Part shown: positions 49,503 to 58,056 of the stretch, in pieces
Numbering within the stretch: position 1 is the first letter of the stretch
Layout of the letters: each line of letters opens with the position of its first letter
DNA from: Victivallis lenta
GTDB lineage: Bacteria; Verrucomicrobiota; Lentisphaeria; Victivallales; Victivallaceae
Direction: 5' to 3'
DNA length: 64,000 bases
Assembly: GCF_009695545.1 (NCBI RefSeq)
Contig: NZ_VUNS01000018.1
Span: forward strand, 1-64,000
Translations under genes and position numbers: made by a program
Notes under the pieces: generated by a model
What the model saw: only the letters and a program-made list of their open reading frames with translations
What the model was told of the DNA's origin: nothing
Database searches by the model: none

Positions 49503-50600
49503 TTGAATACACAGGACAAGATCCATTTTTACCATTCCGCCTCCACCTGGATGGAAGGGCGGGCGGTCGAACAGCTCAAACAAACGGCGGCGCTGCCCGG
49601 AGTAACCGCCGCCGCCGGGATGCCGGATTTGCACCCGGGGCTTTCAGCCCCGGTCGGTGCTGCCGTGCAGACGGAAAAAATCATCTATCCCGAGCTCGTC
49701 GGCGGCGATGCGGGCTGCGGCATGGCGTTCTTCCGCACCACGGTTCCGGCCGGAAAATTCAAAGCCGCCCGGCTTGAACGGCGGCTGCTTTCCGGAGGAA
49801 TTCCGGTGCCGGAAGCCGATTTTCCGGCGGAGTGGCCGGACTGGCTGCGCCGCGAGCTCGGCACGCTCGGTCACGGCAACCATTTCGCGGAGCTGCAGGA
49901 GCTCGCCGGAATCCGGCTTCCGGACCGGGCGCGGGAGCTCGGGCTCAACCGGCGGAACCTCTGGCTGCTGGTCCACTCCGGCAGCCGCGGTCACGGCCCC
50001 GCGCTCCTCGAACGTACGCCGAAGGGCGGACTTGATCCGGAGTCGGAGGCGGGGAAACGCTATCTCGAGCGTCACAACCGTCTGCTGGCGTGGGCGAAGC
50101 GGAGCCGCCGCCTCGCCGCGGAAGGGTTTCTTTCGCTGGCCGGCGCCGAGGGCGAATGCGTTTCGGACAACTGCCATAATTCGGTTGCTCCCGACCCTTT
50201 CGCCGCCGGCCGGTGGATTCACCGCAAGGGCGCGGCTTCGACGGAGTCCGGTCTGCCGTTCGTGATCGCCGGCTCGCGCGGCACGCCGAGTTATCTGGTT
50301 GAACCCTGCGGGGAGCAGGCGGACAATCTCTGGTCTTGCGCCCACGGCGCCGGGCGCAAGTGGAACCGTTCCGGCGCGCGTTCCCGGCTTGAAAACCGGT
50401 ATGATGCGGAGGCCCTGCGCCGCACGAAGCTCGGCGGTATCGTCGTCTGCCGCGACCGTGCGCTGTTGTTCGAGGAGGCGCCGGAGGCTTATAAGAACGT
50501 CGACACGGTCGTCGCCGATCTCGAAGCCGCCGGGATTGTCCGGGTCATTGCCGCCTTCACGCCGGTGCTGACTTACAAAAGTCCGGCCGGAAGGGAGTGA
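49503..50600 (+). CDS. rtcB: RtcB-family RNA ligase of the PrfH-linked (RtcB2) type
   Basis: 365 residues from TTG 49503 (GGGGA 8 bp upstream); the frame also has an ATG at 49482 without a ribosome binding site. RtcB seals 3'-phosphate and 5'-OH RNA ends through a guanylylated His with Mn2+. GDAGCGMAFF (metal Cys), LGHGNHFAEL, HSGSRGHG and the nucleophile box CAHGAGRKWNR are intact. It is shorter than E. coli RtcB, as in PrfH-linked forms. The prfH gene starts 3 bp downstream. The pair is known to repair and release ribosomes cut in the 16S decoding centre. Confidence 0.9.
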   Translation: MNTQDKIHFYHSASTWMEGRAVEQLKQTAALPGVTAAAGMPDLHPGLSAPVGAAVQTEKIIYPELVGGDAGCGMAFFRTTVPAGKFKAARLERRLLSGGIPVPEADFPAEWPDWLRRELGTLGHGNHFAELQELAGIRLPDRARELGLNRRNLWLLVHSGSRGHGPALLERTPKGGLDPESEAGKRYLERHNRLLAWAKRSRRLAAEGFLSLAGAEGECVSDNCHNSVAPDPFAAGRWIHRKGAASTESGLPFVIAGSRGTPSYLVEPCGEQADNLWSCAHGAGRKWNRSGARSRLENRYDAEALRRTKLGGIVVCRDRALLFEEAPEAYKNVDTVVADLEAAGIVRVIAAFTPVLTYKSPAGRE

Positions 50601-50603
50601 GCC

Positions 50604-51260
50604 ATGAAACGCATTTTTCTTGAAATCTCTTCCGGACAGGGACCGGAGGAGTGCCGTCTCCTGACCGCGAAGCTGGCACGGTTTCTTTCCGGCCGCCTGA
50701 TGGCGGCGGGGGTCTCCGTCTGCCCGGTCGACCTCTGCGGTGACTGGGAACGCGATTCGCTGCGGTCGGTTCTTTTCGAAGTGGGGGGCAAGGAGGCCGG
50801 AGCCATGACCGCGCTGCTCTGCGGCACGGTTCTCTGGGTCTCCGCCAGTCCGTTCCGGCCGCACCACAAGCGGCGGAACTGGTTCGCCGGCATCCGCCGG
50901 TTCGAGGCCGATCCGGTGCTCGCGTTCCGGCCCGAGGATGTCGAGGTCACGGTTTCGCGCTCGAGCGGGCCGGGCGGTCAGCATGTGAACACGGCGGATA
51001 CGCGGGTTCAGGCGCTGCACCGTCCGACCGGGCTGCGCACAACGGCGTGCGAAGAGCGTTCGCAGCTTCAGAACCGGCGGCTTGCGCTTGCGCGGCTCGC
51101 CGCGAAGCTCGCGGAGCGGAACGCCGCGTCGCTGGCCGGGCTCGAAGCCGAGGCCTGGCGCGGACACCGCGAACTTGAGCGCGGAAATCCGGCTTTCGTG
51201 ATCCGCGGCCGGGAGCTCTGGGATCTCGAGCGGTTCGGGGAGACGGTCTTTTTCCGGTGA
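50604..51260 (+). CDS. prfH: Peptide chain release factor H homologue
   Basis: 218 residues. The GGQ motif is present in SSGPGGQHVNT, followed by the domain-3 tail, while the codon-recognition domain of RF1/RF2 is missing; this is the RF-H architecture. It acts on ribosomes with a cleaved decoding centre so that RtcB2 can reseal the 16S rRNA. It is encoded immediately after the rtcB-type gene. Confidence 0.92.
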   Translation: MKRIFLEISSGQGPEECRLLTAKLARFLSGRLMAAGVSVCPVDLCGDWERDSLRSVLFEVGGKEAGAMTALLCGTVLWVSASPFRPHHKRRNWFAGIRRFEADPVLAFRPEDVEVTVSRSSGPGGQHVNTADTRVQALHRPTGLRTTACEERSQLQNRRLALARLAAKLAERNAASLAGLEAEAWRGHRELERGNPAFVIRGRELWDLERFGETVFFR

Positions 51261-51347
51261 CTCCCGTTCGTTTCACCGGGTGCGGCGGCCGGAGGAGGCG
51301 CTTTGTTCTCCTCCGGTTTTTCCGCGACGTTTCAGGCGGCCGGGGCG

Positions 51348-52703
51348 TTATCTGGAAAAACGCGGGTCGATGACGTCGGCCAGCGCGTCGAAGAGTTCGT
51401 CGGTCATCGACCGGATCTCGTCGAGTCCGAGCTTGCTCTGCGTATTCGGGTCGGCGGCGATGGCGTGGAAAATTGCGCGCCGGTCGCCGTCGAGCGCGCC
51501 TTGCGCGCCGAGGATCTGGGCGCCGACCATGCCGCGGTCGATTGCGGCGAGCTGTTCGGGGAAATCTTCGATTCTGCCGGGGACGATGCCGCCGCCGTCC
51601 ACGAGACACGGCACTTCGACGCAGCATTCCGGCGGCAGCGTCGCGATGAGTCCGCGGTTCATGACGTTCAGATTTGCGGCGAGCGGCCGGTTTTTCTCGA
51701 TGGCCGCGATGATCTGGACGCCGTACTCGACGCTTGACGCGAGGTCGATCTCGCGGCTCCCGTCCAGATATCCGGCAATCTGTTTTTCGTTGCGGATCTG
51801 GAGTCCGCGGCAGATCTGCACCGATGCGCCGGAGACGCCGGCGCTCATTGAATTCCAGTCGATGCCGTTTTCGTCCACCTCCGGGAAATCGTTGCGGCAG
51901 AAGCGGTCGATCAGGTCCTGTCGTTTGCGGAAGTACGGCAGGTATTCGCTGTTGTGTCCGCTGCTCTCGGTCGGGAAGTAGCCGAAGTGGCGCAGAATCT
52001 CGAAGCGGACTTTCTCCTTTTTGTAGATTTCCGGCCGGTCGAGGCAGGCGCGGAGTTTCGGATAGAGGTCCTGCCCGTCCGCCTCGAGTTTCAGCAGAAA
52101 CGCCATATGGTTGACGCCGGCGGCAAGGAAGCGGAGTTTTTCGTACGGCGTTCCGGTCCACTCCGCAATCTGCCGCGAAGTGTGCTGCACGCTGTGGCAG
52201 AGCCCGGCGACCCTGACGGTCCGGGCGCGCCTGGAGAGCGCGATGGTGTTCATCGACATCGGGTTCACGTAGTTCAGCAGATATGCGCCGGGACACTCCT
52301 GCTCCATGACCTCGAGAACTTCAAAGAGATCCTTCAACGTGCGCAGTCCGCGAAAAATTCCGCCGGGGCCGAGCGTGTCGGAGACGACCTGGTCGACGCC
52401 GTATTTCATCGGGATTTCATACTCGAGTTCCTGGTGCCGGATCGTCCCGGAGCGGAAGATCGTGATGACGTAGTTCGCGCCGTTCAGCGCTTCGCGGAGG
52501 TCGGTCGTGGCGTGCGGGGTGAAGCGGATGCCGAGCTTTGCCGCGATGAGCCCGGCGACGGCGACCGCGTTGGCCAGCCGCCCGGCATCGATATCCATCA
52601 GCGTGACCTCGTGCGTCCGCAGCTCCGGGTCGGTCAGGATATCCTTGAGAAAATTTTGGGCGAAGATGACGCCGCCCGCGCCGACCAGTACGATTTTCGA
52701 CAT
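51348..52703 (-). CDS. GH4 family alpha-galactosidase/6-phospho-glycosidase-type enzyme
   Basis: 451 residues. GH4 enzymes use NAD+ and Mn2+ in a redox-elimination mechanism. The NAD-binding start KIVLVGAGGVIFAQNFLKDI, the NYVNPMSM block and the CHSVQHTS metal-site Cys/His are present. The pattern is close to alpha-galactosidase MelA or alpha-glucosidase types; it has no signal peptide and is cytosolic. GGAGG six bases before ATG 52703 decides the start. An AraC-type gene lies divergently 109 bp away and probably controls it. Confidence 0.88.
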   Translation of the reverse strand: MSKIVLVGAGGVIFAQNFLKDILTDPELRTHEVTLMDIDAGRLANAVAVAGLIAAKLGIRFTPHATTDLREALNGANYVITIFRSGTIRHQELEYEIPMKYGVDQVVSDTLGPGGIFRGLRTLKDLFEVLEVMEQECPGAYLLNYVNPMSMNTIALSRRARTVRVAGLCHSVQHTSRQIAEWTGTPYEKLRFLAAGVNHMAFLLKLEADGQDLYPKLRACLDRPEIYKKEKVRFEILRHFGYFPTESSGHNSEYLPYFRKRQDLIDRFCRNDFPEVDENGIDWNSMSAGVSGASVQICRGLQIRNEKQIAGYLDGSREIDLASSVEYGVQIIAAIEKNRPLAANLNVMNRGLIATLPPECCVEVPCLVDGGGIVPGRIEDFPEQLAAIDRGMVGAQILGAQGALDGDRRAIFHAIAADPNTQSKLGLDEIRSMTDELFDALADVIDPRFSR

Positions 52704-52744
52704 GAAAGCCTCCATGAATTGCATTTTTGCGTCTCGATGCCTAT

Positions 52745-52773
52745 ATTATACCGGTGAATGCGCCGGAAGGCAA
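52745..52773 (-). promoter_or_regulatory. Promoter of the GH4 gene
   Basis: On the minus strand TTGCCT (52773-52768), 17 bp, TATAAT (52750-52745), inside the 109-bp gap shared with the AraC-type gene. Confidence 0.7.
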
Positions 52774-52812
52774 TTGGATTGTTGGTGCAGTTACGGTACT
52801 TTGGGGGCAGAT

Positions 52813-53658
52813 GTGAGAATTCGTAACGAAGAGTCGGAAATATTGGTCGTCCACCGGCCGAATCCGCAGCAGCTGCCGAATGTCGCGCTGCCGTTCTATC
52901 CGCGTTCGGTCGGCCATTTCAAAATCCGCGGGGGGGAACGGGAGTTCGTTCCGGCCGGCGAGAAGCCGTTCGTCCAGCTGTTCTGGACGGTTCGCGGGGA
53001 GGGGCGCAGCCGCATTGCGGGAGAAACGGTTCCGGTCCGTCCCGGCGACGTCTTTTATCATCTGCCGTTCGAGCCGCATGACCATGAAGCCGGGCCGGAG
53101 GGGTGGGAGTACCGCTGGATCGCCTTCGACGGCCCGCTTGCCGGCGAATATATGCGCGGTTACGGATTTTCGCCGCACTGCACCCCGTCCGGCAGCTGCC
53201 CGCATGACCTGTTCATCCGCTTCGGGCTCCTGATGCAGGAGATGACGCCGTTCTGCTGGCGCGAAATGGTCTCGGTGATCGGCGCGATCCTGGCCCGGGT
53301 CGGCGGCGACGGCGACGGTTCGCGCGAGTCGGAGCTGACGGCGCGGATTATCCGGCTCTGCCGCGAGAACTTTTCCGATCCGGATTTGAATGTGAACGCG
53401 ATTGCGGACGAGCTCGGGCTCAGCCGTTCGACCGTCCGCCGCGTGTTCAAAGCGAAGATGGAGCTGACGCCCTCCGAGTATCTGGCGAATTTGCGTCTGC
53501 AGCACGCGCTTTCGCTGCTGCAGCAGACGCGCCTGCCGCTGGCCGAGGTGGCGCGCCGCTCCGGAATTCCCGAAGTCAGTTATTTCTGCCGGTTCATCCG
53601 GCGCTGCATCGGGGAGAGTCCGGAGCGCTTCCGGCGCGGCACCCGGTTCCGTCCCTGA
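52813..53658 (+). CDS. AraC-family transcriptional regulator with cupin sensor
   Basis: 281 residues from GTG 52813. A cupin-like sugar-binding domain (about 30-110, IAGETVPVRPGDVFYHLPFE) is followed by the two C-terminal AraC helix-turn-helices (about 185-280: VNAIADELGLSRSTVRRVFK and VARRSGIPEVSYFCRFIRR). It is divergent from the GH4 gene, the usual arrangement for an activator of that gene. The GTG start is weakly supported by a G-rich upstream stretch. Confidence 0.85.
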   Translation: MRIRNEESEILVVHRPNPQQLPNVALPFYPRSVGHFKIRGGEREFVPAGEKPFVQLFWTVRGEGRSRIAGETVPVRPGDVFYHLPFEPHDHEAGPEGWEYRWIAFDGPLAGEYMRGYGFSPHCTPSGSCPHDLFIRFGLLMQEMTPFCWREMVSVIGAILARVGGDGDGSRESELTARIIRLCRENFSDPDLNVNAIADELGLSRSTVRRVFKAKMELTPSEYLANLRLQHALSLLQQTRLPLAEVARRSGIPEVSYFCRFIRRCIGESPERFRRGTRFRP

Positions 53659-53687
53659 CGCCCCGGCCGGGAGGAACCGGCACGGCG

Positions 53688-55517
53688 TCAGAGTGCCGTG
53701 AAGGAGACCTTCGTTCCGGCTTCGACAGCTTTCCCGGCGTATTCGAACCGGTGCGGTTCCCCGGTCGACCAGGCGGCGAGCACTCTGCCGCCTTCGGCCC
53801 GGTCGAAGAGGAGCGCCTGAACGTGCTCCGGCACGCCTTCGACCCGTCCGGCGAATTTCGGAGCGCGCCCGAGCGCGGCGGTCATCGCCCGGTAGGCGAA
53901 GTAGGCCGGCTTCGGTTCGTAATTCCAGCGGACGATGCCGAAGTTGTTCTCCCGTTCGGCCGGGCTTTCGCCGTCGCTGTGGAAGTCGTAAAAGTAGAGC
54001 CGGTCGATGCCGTTCGCAAGATACGAGAGGTAGAGCGTCTGGAGCAGCTCCGCCTGTTCCTGCTCGGTGAAGCCGCCGGCGAACTGCATCGTGCAGCCGA
54101 GGATCGCGCCTTTGCGGTCGCGGAAGGTATAGAGCGCCATGCCTTCTCCGGCCGGTTCGCCTTTGCCGTCGAGCGCCTCGACCAGCGGTACGCAGGCGTC
54201 GCCCTCCTTCATGTTCGCGGCGGTCAGGAAACGGGTGGTGTAGACGTTTCTGAAATCATTGATTCCCGCCTCTTTTCCCGCTCCGGTCGTCCGGGTCCGC
54301 AGGGTGAACTTCGGAATTCCCGGCTTCGTCCACCACGCCTGGAAGCCGATTCCGAAAAGGGAGTGCAGTTCGTCCGCCGCGCCGCGCGTCGACCAGTTTC
54401 CCTGCCGGTTGCGGTAGCGGAGGTTGTACATCGGAACCTCCCCGAACGCGAGCAGGATTCCGCCTTTCTTCACATATTCGAGCATCGGCTTTTTGTAGGC
54501 TTCTTCGACGGTCGTATGTTCGCAGCCGAGGAAAACCGGCAGTTTCGCCGGGTCGGCTTCGGCGAGTTCGTCCGGAGTGACCGGCACAAGCTTCGCTCCC
54601 GGCAGCCAGGCGCGGGTGTCGCTGAAATCGCGGTCCGGGAACTCCTGCGACACCGGGGCGCCGACGACGAGGTTTTCCGGCAGCGCTCGGCCGATTTTCC
54701 CGGCCGCATATCCGATCGCTTTCCTGAATACGTCCGGCTGCTGAGCGATGAGGCTGCTGCGGTGAGTGGCGCCGCCGCACTCGGTGATCCAGAGCGGTTT
54801 CGCGGCGTCGCCGTTGTCGGCCATGATCTGTTTGAATTCGGCCATGCGCTTCTGCTGGAACGAACTCTGGTCGGGGCCGTAGCCGTACGGATGGACTGCG
54901 ATCAGGTCGAAGAATCCTTTCGCCCCGGCGGCGTACATGTCGCGCAGATAGCCCGTGTTCCAGCCGCAGAGTCCGCCGACGACCACGATATTTTCGGGAT
55001 CAGCCGCCTTCAGCTCCTCATAGGCGATTTTGAGCAGCGGGACGTATTGCGAGGCATTCGGGTTCGGCTTCCAGAAGCCTCCGTCCTGCTCGTTCCAGAT
55101 TTCCCAGACTTTGAGCCTGCCTTTGTAGTGTTCAGCGCAGGCGCGGACGAATTTCCGCCACTCCTCCGGATGCTTGTAAAGCGGCACGGCGTCGGGACGG
55201 CTCTTTTCGATCTCCCAGTCATAGCCTTCGAGAATCGGCAGAAAGTGCATTCCGTATTCGTCGAGCCTGGCAAGCAGTTCATCATACCGGCGGAAATCGT
55301 ATTCGCCTTTCTTGCGGGCGATGCCCGAGAATTTCATGTCGTGGCGCAGCGAAGTCATCCCGGCTTCGCGCATCATGCCGAGCTGTCTGTCGATGTTCTT
55401 CCACTCCATTTCGGAGTGCGGATGGGCGGCGATTCCCCAGGGGGAGTCGCCGGCGCGGAGGGCGGGAAGTGCAAGGGCGGCGGCCAGGACGGCGGCCGCC
55501 AGTTTGATCCTGTTCAT
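53688..55517 (-). CDS. Secreted GH39-like glycoside hydrolase (cassette 5)
   Basis: 609 residues with signal peptide MNRIKLAAAVLAAALALPA. The barrel (about 25-300) has acid/base Glu in VWEIWNEQDGG and nucleophile Glu in LWITECGGATH. A Rossmann-like or amidotransferase-like middle part (KKPMLEYVKKGGILLAFGE) and a C-terminal beta region (AYRAMTAALGRAPKF) follow. AGGAAC precedes ATG 55517. It lies 97 bp after the prepilin-like gene and would be co-expressed with it. Confidence 0.84.
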   Translation of the reverse strand: MNRIKLAAAVLAAALALPALRAGDSPWGIAAHPHSEMEWKNIDRQLGMMREAGMTSLRHDMKFSGIARKKGEYDFRRYDELLARLDEYGMHFLPILEGYDWEIEKSRPDAVPLYKHPEEWRKFVRACAEHYKGRLKVWEIWNEQDGGFWKPNPNASQYVPLLKIAYEELKAADPENIVVVGGLCGWNTGYLRDMYAAGAKGFFDLIAVHPYGYGPDQSSFQQKRMAEFKQIMADNGDAAKPLWITECGGATHRSSLIAQQPDVFRKAIGYAAGKIGRALPENLVVGAPVSQEFPDRDFSDTRAWLPGAKLVPVTPDELAEADPAKLPVFLGCEHTTVEEAYKKPMLEYVKKGGILLAFGEVPMYNLRYRNRQGNWSTRGAADELHSLFGIGFQAWWTKPGIPKFTLRTRTTGAGKEAGINDFRNVYTTRFLTAANMKEGDACVPLVEALDGKGEPAGEGMALYTFRDRKGAILGCTMQFAGGFTEQEQAELLQTLYLSYLANGIDRLYFYDFHSDGESPAERENNFGIVRWNYEPKPAYFAYRAMTAALGRAPKFAGRVEGVPEHVQALLFDRAEGGRVLAAWSTGEPHRFEYAGKAVEAGTKVSFTAL

Positions 55518-55614
55518 GCAATGGTTCCTGGAGTTACGGTGAATGGGCATACGATCCCGGGCCCGGCAGAGGCCGGGCCTGCGGAAGACGGATGGAACGG
55601 GGAGACGCGCCGGA

Positions 55615-56382
55615 TTACATCATGCGCCGCTCGAGCTGCTTCGTGATGACCTTTCTGACCTGCATGACGCCGTTGCGGAGTTCGGACGAATTCCTGCGGG
55701 CCGTGTGGCCGTCGATGAAGGAGACGTTTGCCGAGTCGTGATGGCCGAGCCAGATGCCGGAATCGGTTCCGCCGGACGGCACGCCGACGCCGTTGCTGAT
55801 GTGGCTGTACTGATTGATGCCGCGCGGCACCTTGAAATAGTCGCCGCTGCCGTACTGGGCGGTGTCGGCATAGACGTGCAGCTCGCTCGGCCGCCGGACC
55901 TTGTTGACCATATAGAACACGTTCGCCGAGTTGATCATGTTCATATATGCGCCGGTCTTGTCGGTGTTGTTCGTGTAGCTGGTATCCCAGACGCCCATGT
56001 ACATGCCGTTGGTCTGCCAGCCGTCGAACTGCTTCGAGTCGGCGCCGATATGGAACGGGCAGACGAGCACCTGCTTGCTGCCGGGGGAGATGTAGCTGGC
56101 GAATTTGGAATCCGGCGTGTAGTCCCAGTTCGGGGCCGCGTTCAGCTTGACGCCCAGAAGCACGTCCCCGAAGGGGCGTCCCATGGTGTTGACGACCATC
56201 CGGCCGTTGTTGTCGCCGGAATACATGAGCTGTGCGGCGATCACCTGCTTGTGGTTGCCGGTGCACTTCGCGTCTTTCGCCCGGTCCCGCGCCGAGTTCA
56301 GCGCCGGCAGCAGCATCGAGGCGAGGATCGCGATGATCGCAATCACGACGAGAAGTTCGATCAGGGTAAAAGGCCTGCGCAT
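55615..56382 (-). CDS. Prepilin-type N-terminal protein (cassette 5), start inside an inverted repeat
   Basis: 255 residues from ATG 56382: MRRP, then [16 protein letters not shown] and [11 protein letters not shown]. The late motif is [12 protein letters not shown]. The ATG has no ribosome binding site and lies within the 27-bp repeat 56375-56401, exactly as in cassette 4. After inversion of 56375-56847 the gene would gain AAAGGAG, an ATG and 13 extra residues (MKNRNRKLHIPSI), in frame. It is probably silent in this orientation. Confidence 0.85.
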   Translation of the reverse strand: MRRPFTLIELLVVIAIIAILASMLLPALNSARDRAKDAKCTGNHKQVIAAQLMYSGDNNGRMVVNTMGRPFGDVLLGVKLNAAPNWDYTPDSKFASYISPGSKQVLVCPFHIGADSKQFDGWQTNGMYMGVWDTSYTNNTDKTGAYMNMINSANVFYMVNKVRRPSELHVYADTAQYGSGDYFKVPRGINQYSHISNGVGVPSGGTDSGIWLGHHDSANVSFIDGHTARRNSSELRNGVMQVRKVITKQLERRMM

Positions 56383-56401
56383 AATAGAGGGTATGTGAAG
56401 C
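56375..56401 (+). repeat. Inverted repeat, left arm, switch 2
   Basis: 27 bp, a perfect inverted copy of 56821-56847. Same layout as switch 1 (arms CTGCGCATA and CTTCACATA), but the centre reads ATAGAGGG instead of ATACCGGG. Confidence 0.9.
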
Positions 56402-56422
56402 CAGATGGCACAGATGCCCGGC

Positions 56423-56447
56423 AAAAAAAGCGCGGTATGCGCCGCGC
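56423..56447 (-). terminator. Minus-strand intrinsic terminator inside switch 2
   Basis: The same GCGCGG/CCGCGC hairpin as in switch 1, here followed by seven T on the minus strand, 41 bp upstream of the prepilin-like start codon. Confidence 0.65.
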
Positions 56448-56720
56448 AGCGGATGTGAACGGACTGCACGGTTCGGCGGCAGCCGAAGCGGGCAGCGAGG
56501 AGCAGGTGCGACGAAGGTGAACGCAGCGGAGCGAAGGCCCTCTGCCGCAGCCCGCGAAGCGGGCGGTGAAGAGTTGGCCGCCGCAGGCGGACAAGTAAGG
56601 AGGACAAAGTCCTCTGCCGCGGGCGGTAAGGGCGCAACCCACGGGAAATGAAAGCCCGGCACAGAGTAAGAAATGGGGGTGCGGGGGAAATGTATTTCCC
56701 CCGCGAATCCCGCGACAATG
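56425..56720. repeat. Conserved non-coding core, copy 2
   Basis: Matches 47063-47358 with two substitutions by eye, while the DNA on either side inside the segments is only loosely similar. Confidence 0.8.
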
Positions 56721-56788
56721 CAGACGAACAAAATAAGAAAAGCAGATAGAACAATTCAGCTGCCGCAGGCAGAAAACTTATTTAACCC

Positions 56789-56803
56789 AAAGGAGTTGTC
56801 ATG
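56789..56803 (+). promoter_or_regulatory. Outward ribosome binding site and start codon in switch 2
   Basis: AAAGGAG (56789-56795), 5 bp, ATG (56801-56803). It encodes a basic leader (MKNRNRK) ahead of the shared HIPSIMR. Confidence 0.7.
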
Positions 56804-56820
56804 AAAAACCGGAACAGAAA

Positions 56821-56847
56821 GCTTCACATACCCTCTATTATGCGCAG
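56821..56847 (-). repeat. Inverted repeat, right arm, switch 2
   Basis: Perfect 27-bp inverted copy of 56375-56401. Confidence 0.9.
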
Positions 56848-56888
56848 AAAAGTACGGCATTGATCTGAATATTGTGGAGAGCCGTCCT

Positions 56889-57974
56889 TTACTTTCCCGC
56901 CTTTCCAAGTTGAGGAACATTGATGTTTTTCACGGTTTTGCCGAAATGAATCTCCGGAGTGATGATATAGTGCGTCGGTGCGTTTTTCACCTGCTCGAAA
57001 TGCTCTTTGACGAGACGCACCGCATAGTGGGCGACCCGGTCGCGGCGGCTGTTGATCGTCGTGAAGTCAAGTTCGGACTCACGGGAGCTTCGGCCGAGCG
57101 TGATGAGGCTGAAATCTTCCGGGATGTCGAGTCCGTACTCGCGCGCCGTCCGGGCGATCTCCTGCGCCGGGAGCTCGGAGAGGACGAACAGCCCTGTGAA
57201 TCCCGGTTCCGGATTCGCTTCCAGATACCGCCTGAAGAACTCGCCGCTTTTCGTCGGGGAGTGTTCTCCCACCCTGATGTGCGGATTCAGCACTTCGATG
57301 TCGAGCCGGTACGCCTCCGCGCATTTCAGGAACCCGGCGATACGCTCCCGGACCAGCGGGACTTCCGGCTCCGAAACCAGAACCGCCAGTTTGCGGTGCC
57401 CGTTCATCAGCAGATGCGTCGCGGCCAGCATTCCGCAGAATTCATTGTCGTTGTCGACATACCGGCACCCTTCGACCCGGACCGTTCCGTAAAGAATCAC
57501 CACGGGAACCGGCTGGGCCATCATCCGGTTCAACTGGTCGGGCGTGATCGGTTCGTGACCGTACGGCATGAACAGAATCGCATCGGCCTTGAGTTCCGGC
57601 AGCATCGCGATGCCCGCGGCATTGCTCGGCATATCCACGATGATCTGTTCGAATCCGGCGGCAGAGGTTTCGCGCAGCAGCAGCCCGGGAAACTCCCAGC
57701 GGAGATTCGATATTTCAGCCGGGATCAGGCAGGCGATTTTTCCGTAACGCGGCGCATGGCGCACGAAGTAGCCGCGCCGCTCCTGCGCTTCGAGCACGCC
57801 CGATTCGCAGAGTCGCTCCATCGCCTGCTTGACCGTGATCTGGCTCACGTTGAACTCGTCCATGATCTGCCGGACCGACAGGAATTTTTCGCCGATGCCG
57901 AGCTTCCGGCAGCGTTCTTTCAAGTGCTGCGTCAGCTGATCCGCGCGGCTGAACCTGATATTGTTTTCGACCAT
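56889..57974 (-). CDS. GntR-type winged-helix / LacI-type sensor transcriptional regulator (cassette 5)
   Basis: 361 residues: GntR winged helix (about 8-72, FLSVRQIMDEFNVSQITVKQ) followed by a LacI-like sensor domain (KIACLIPAEISNLRWEFPG). It heads cassette 5. Its promoter is framed by two copies of the palindrome AATAC-W-GTATT, so it likely represses itself and the downstream genes. AGGAATC or similar weak sites precede ATG 57974. Confidence 0.9.
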   Translation of the reverse strand: MVENNIRFSRADQLTQHLKERCRKLGIGEKFLSVRQIMDEFNVSQITVKQAMERLCESGVLEAQERRGYFVRHAPRYGKIACLIPAEISNLRWEFPGLLLRETSAAGFEQIIVDMPSNAAGIAMLPELKADAILFMPYGHEPITPDQLNRMMAQPVPVVILYGTVRVEGCRYVDNDNEFCGMLAATHLLMNGHRKLAVLVSEPEVPLVRERIAGFLKCAEAYRLDIEVLNPHIRVGEHSPTKSGEFFRRYLEANPEPGFTGLFVLSELPAQEIARTAREYGLDIPEDFSLITLGRSSRESELDFTTINSRRDRVAHYAVRLVKEHFEQVKNAPTHYIITPEIHFGKTVKNINVPQLGKAGK

Positions 57975-58006
57975 AAAGGAATCTGTGCTTCTCTGTGTTT
58001 ATTTTC

Positions 58007-58016
58007 AATACAGTAT
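58007..58016. promoter_or_regulatory. Operator candidate A, cassette 5
   Basis: AATACAGTAT, containing the symmetric ATAC-A-GTAT, just downstream of the -10 box. Confidence 0.5.
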
Positions 58017-58018
58017 AT

Positions 58019-58047
58019 ATTATGACACAATCGGGCGGCAATGTCAA
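58019..58047 (-). promoter_or_regulatory. Sigma70 promoter of cassette 5
   Basis: On the minus strand TTGACA (58047-58042), 17 bp, CATAAT (58024-58019). Confidence 0.75.
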
Positions 58048-58056
58048 TACTGTATT
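58046..58056. promoter_or_regulatory. Operator candidate B, cassette 5
   Basis: AATACTGTATT is an 11-bp perfect palindrome (one central base) that overlaps the -35 box and matches operator A. Confidence 0.55.

Larger units (their letters stand above)
56375..56847. mobile_element. Candidate invertible DNA segment (phase switch 2)
   Basis: 473 bp with perfect 27-bp inverted repeats. The layout copies switch 1: minus-strand terminator next to the prepilin-like gene, conserved 296-bp core, and an outward AAAGGAG-ATG at 56789-56803 whose frame [15 protein letters not shown] runs through the right repeat and stops after five more codons. Inverted, the frame continues into RPFTLIELL. It separates a GntR/LacI-type regulator from the prepilin-like gene. 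Confidence 0.7.
56383..56888. other. Non-coding stretch between regulator and prepilin-like gene, cassette 5
   Basis: 506 bp without a supported gene. It holds switch 2 and a 41-bp strip before the end of the GntR-type gene. Confidence 0.7.
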
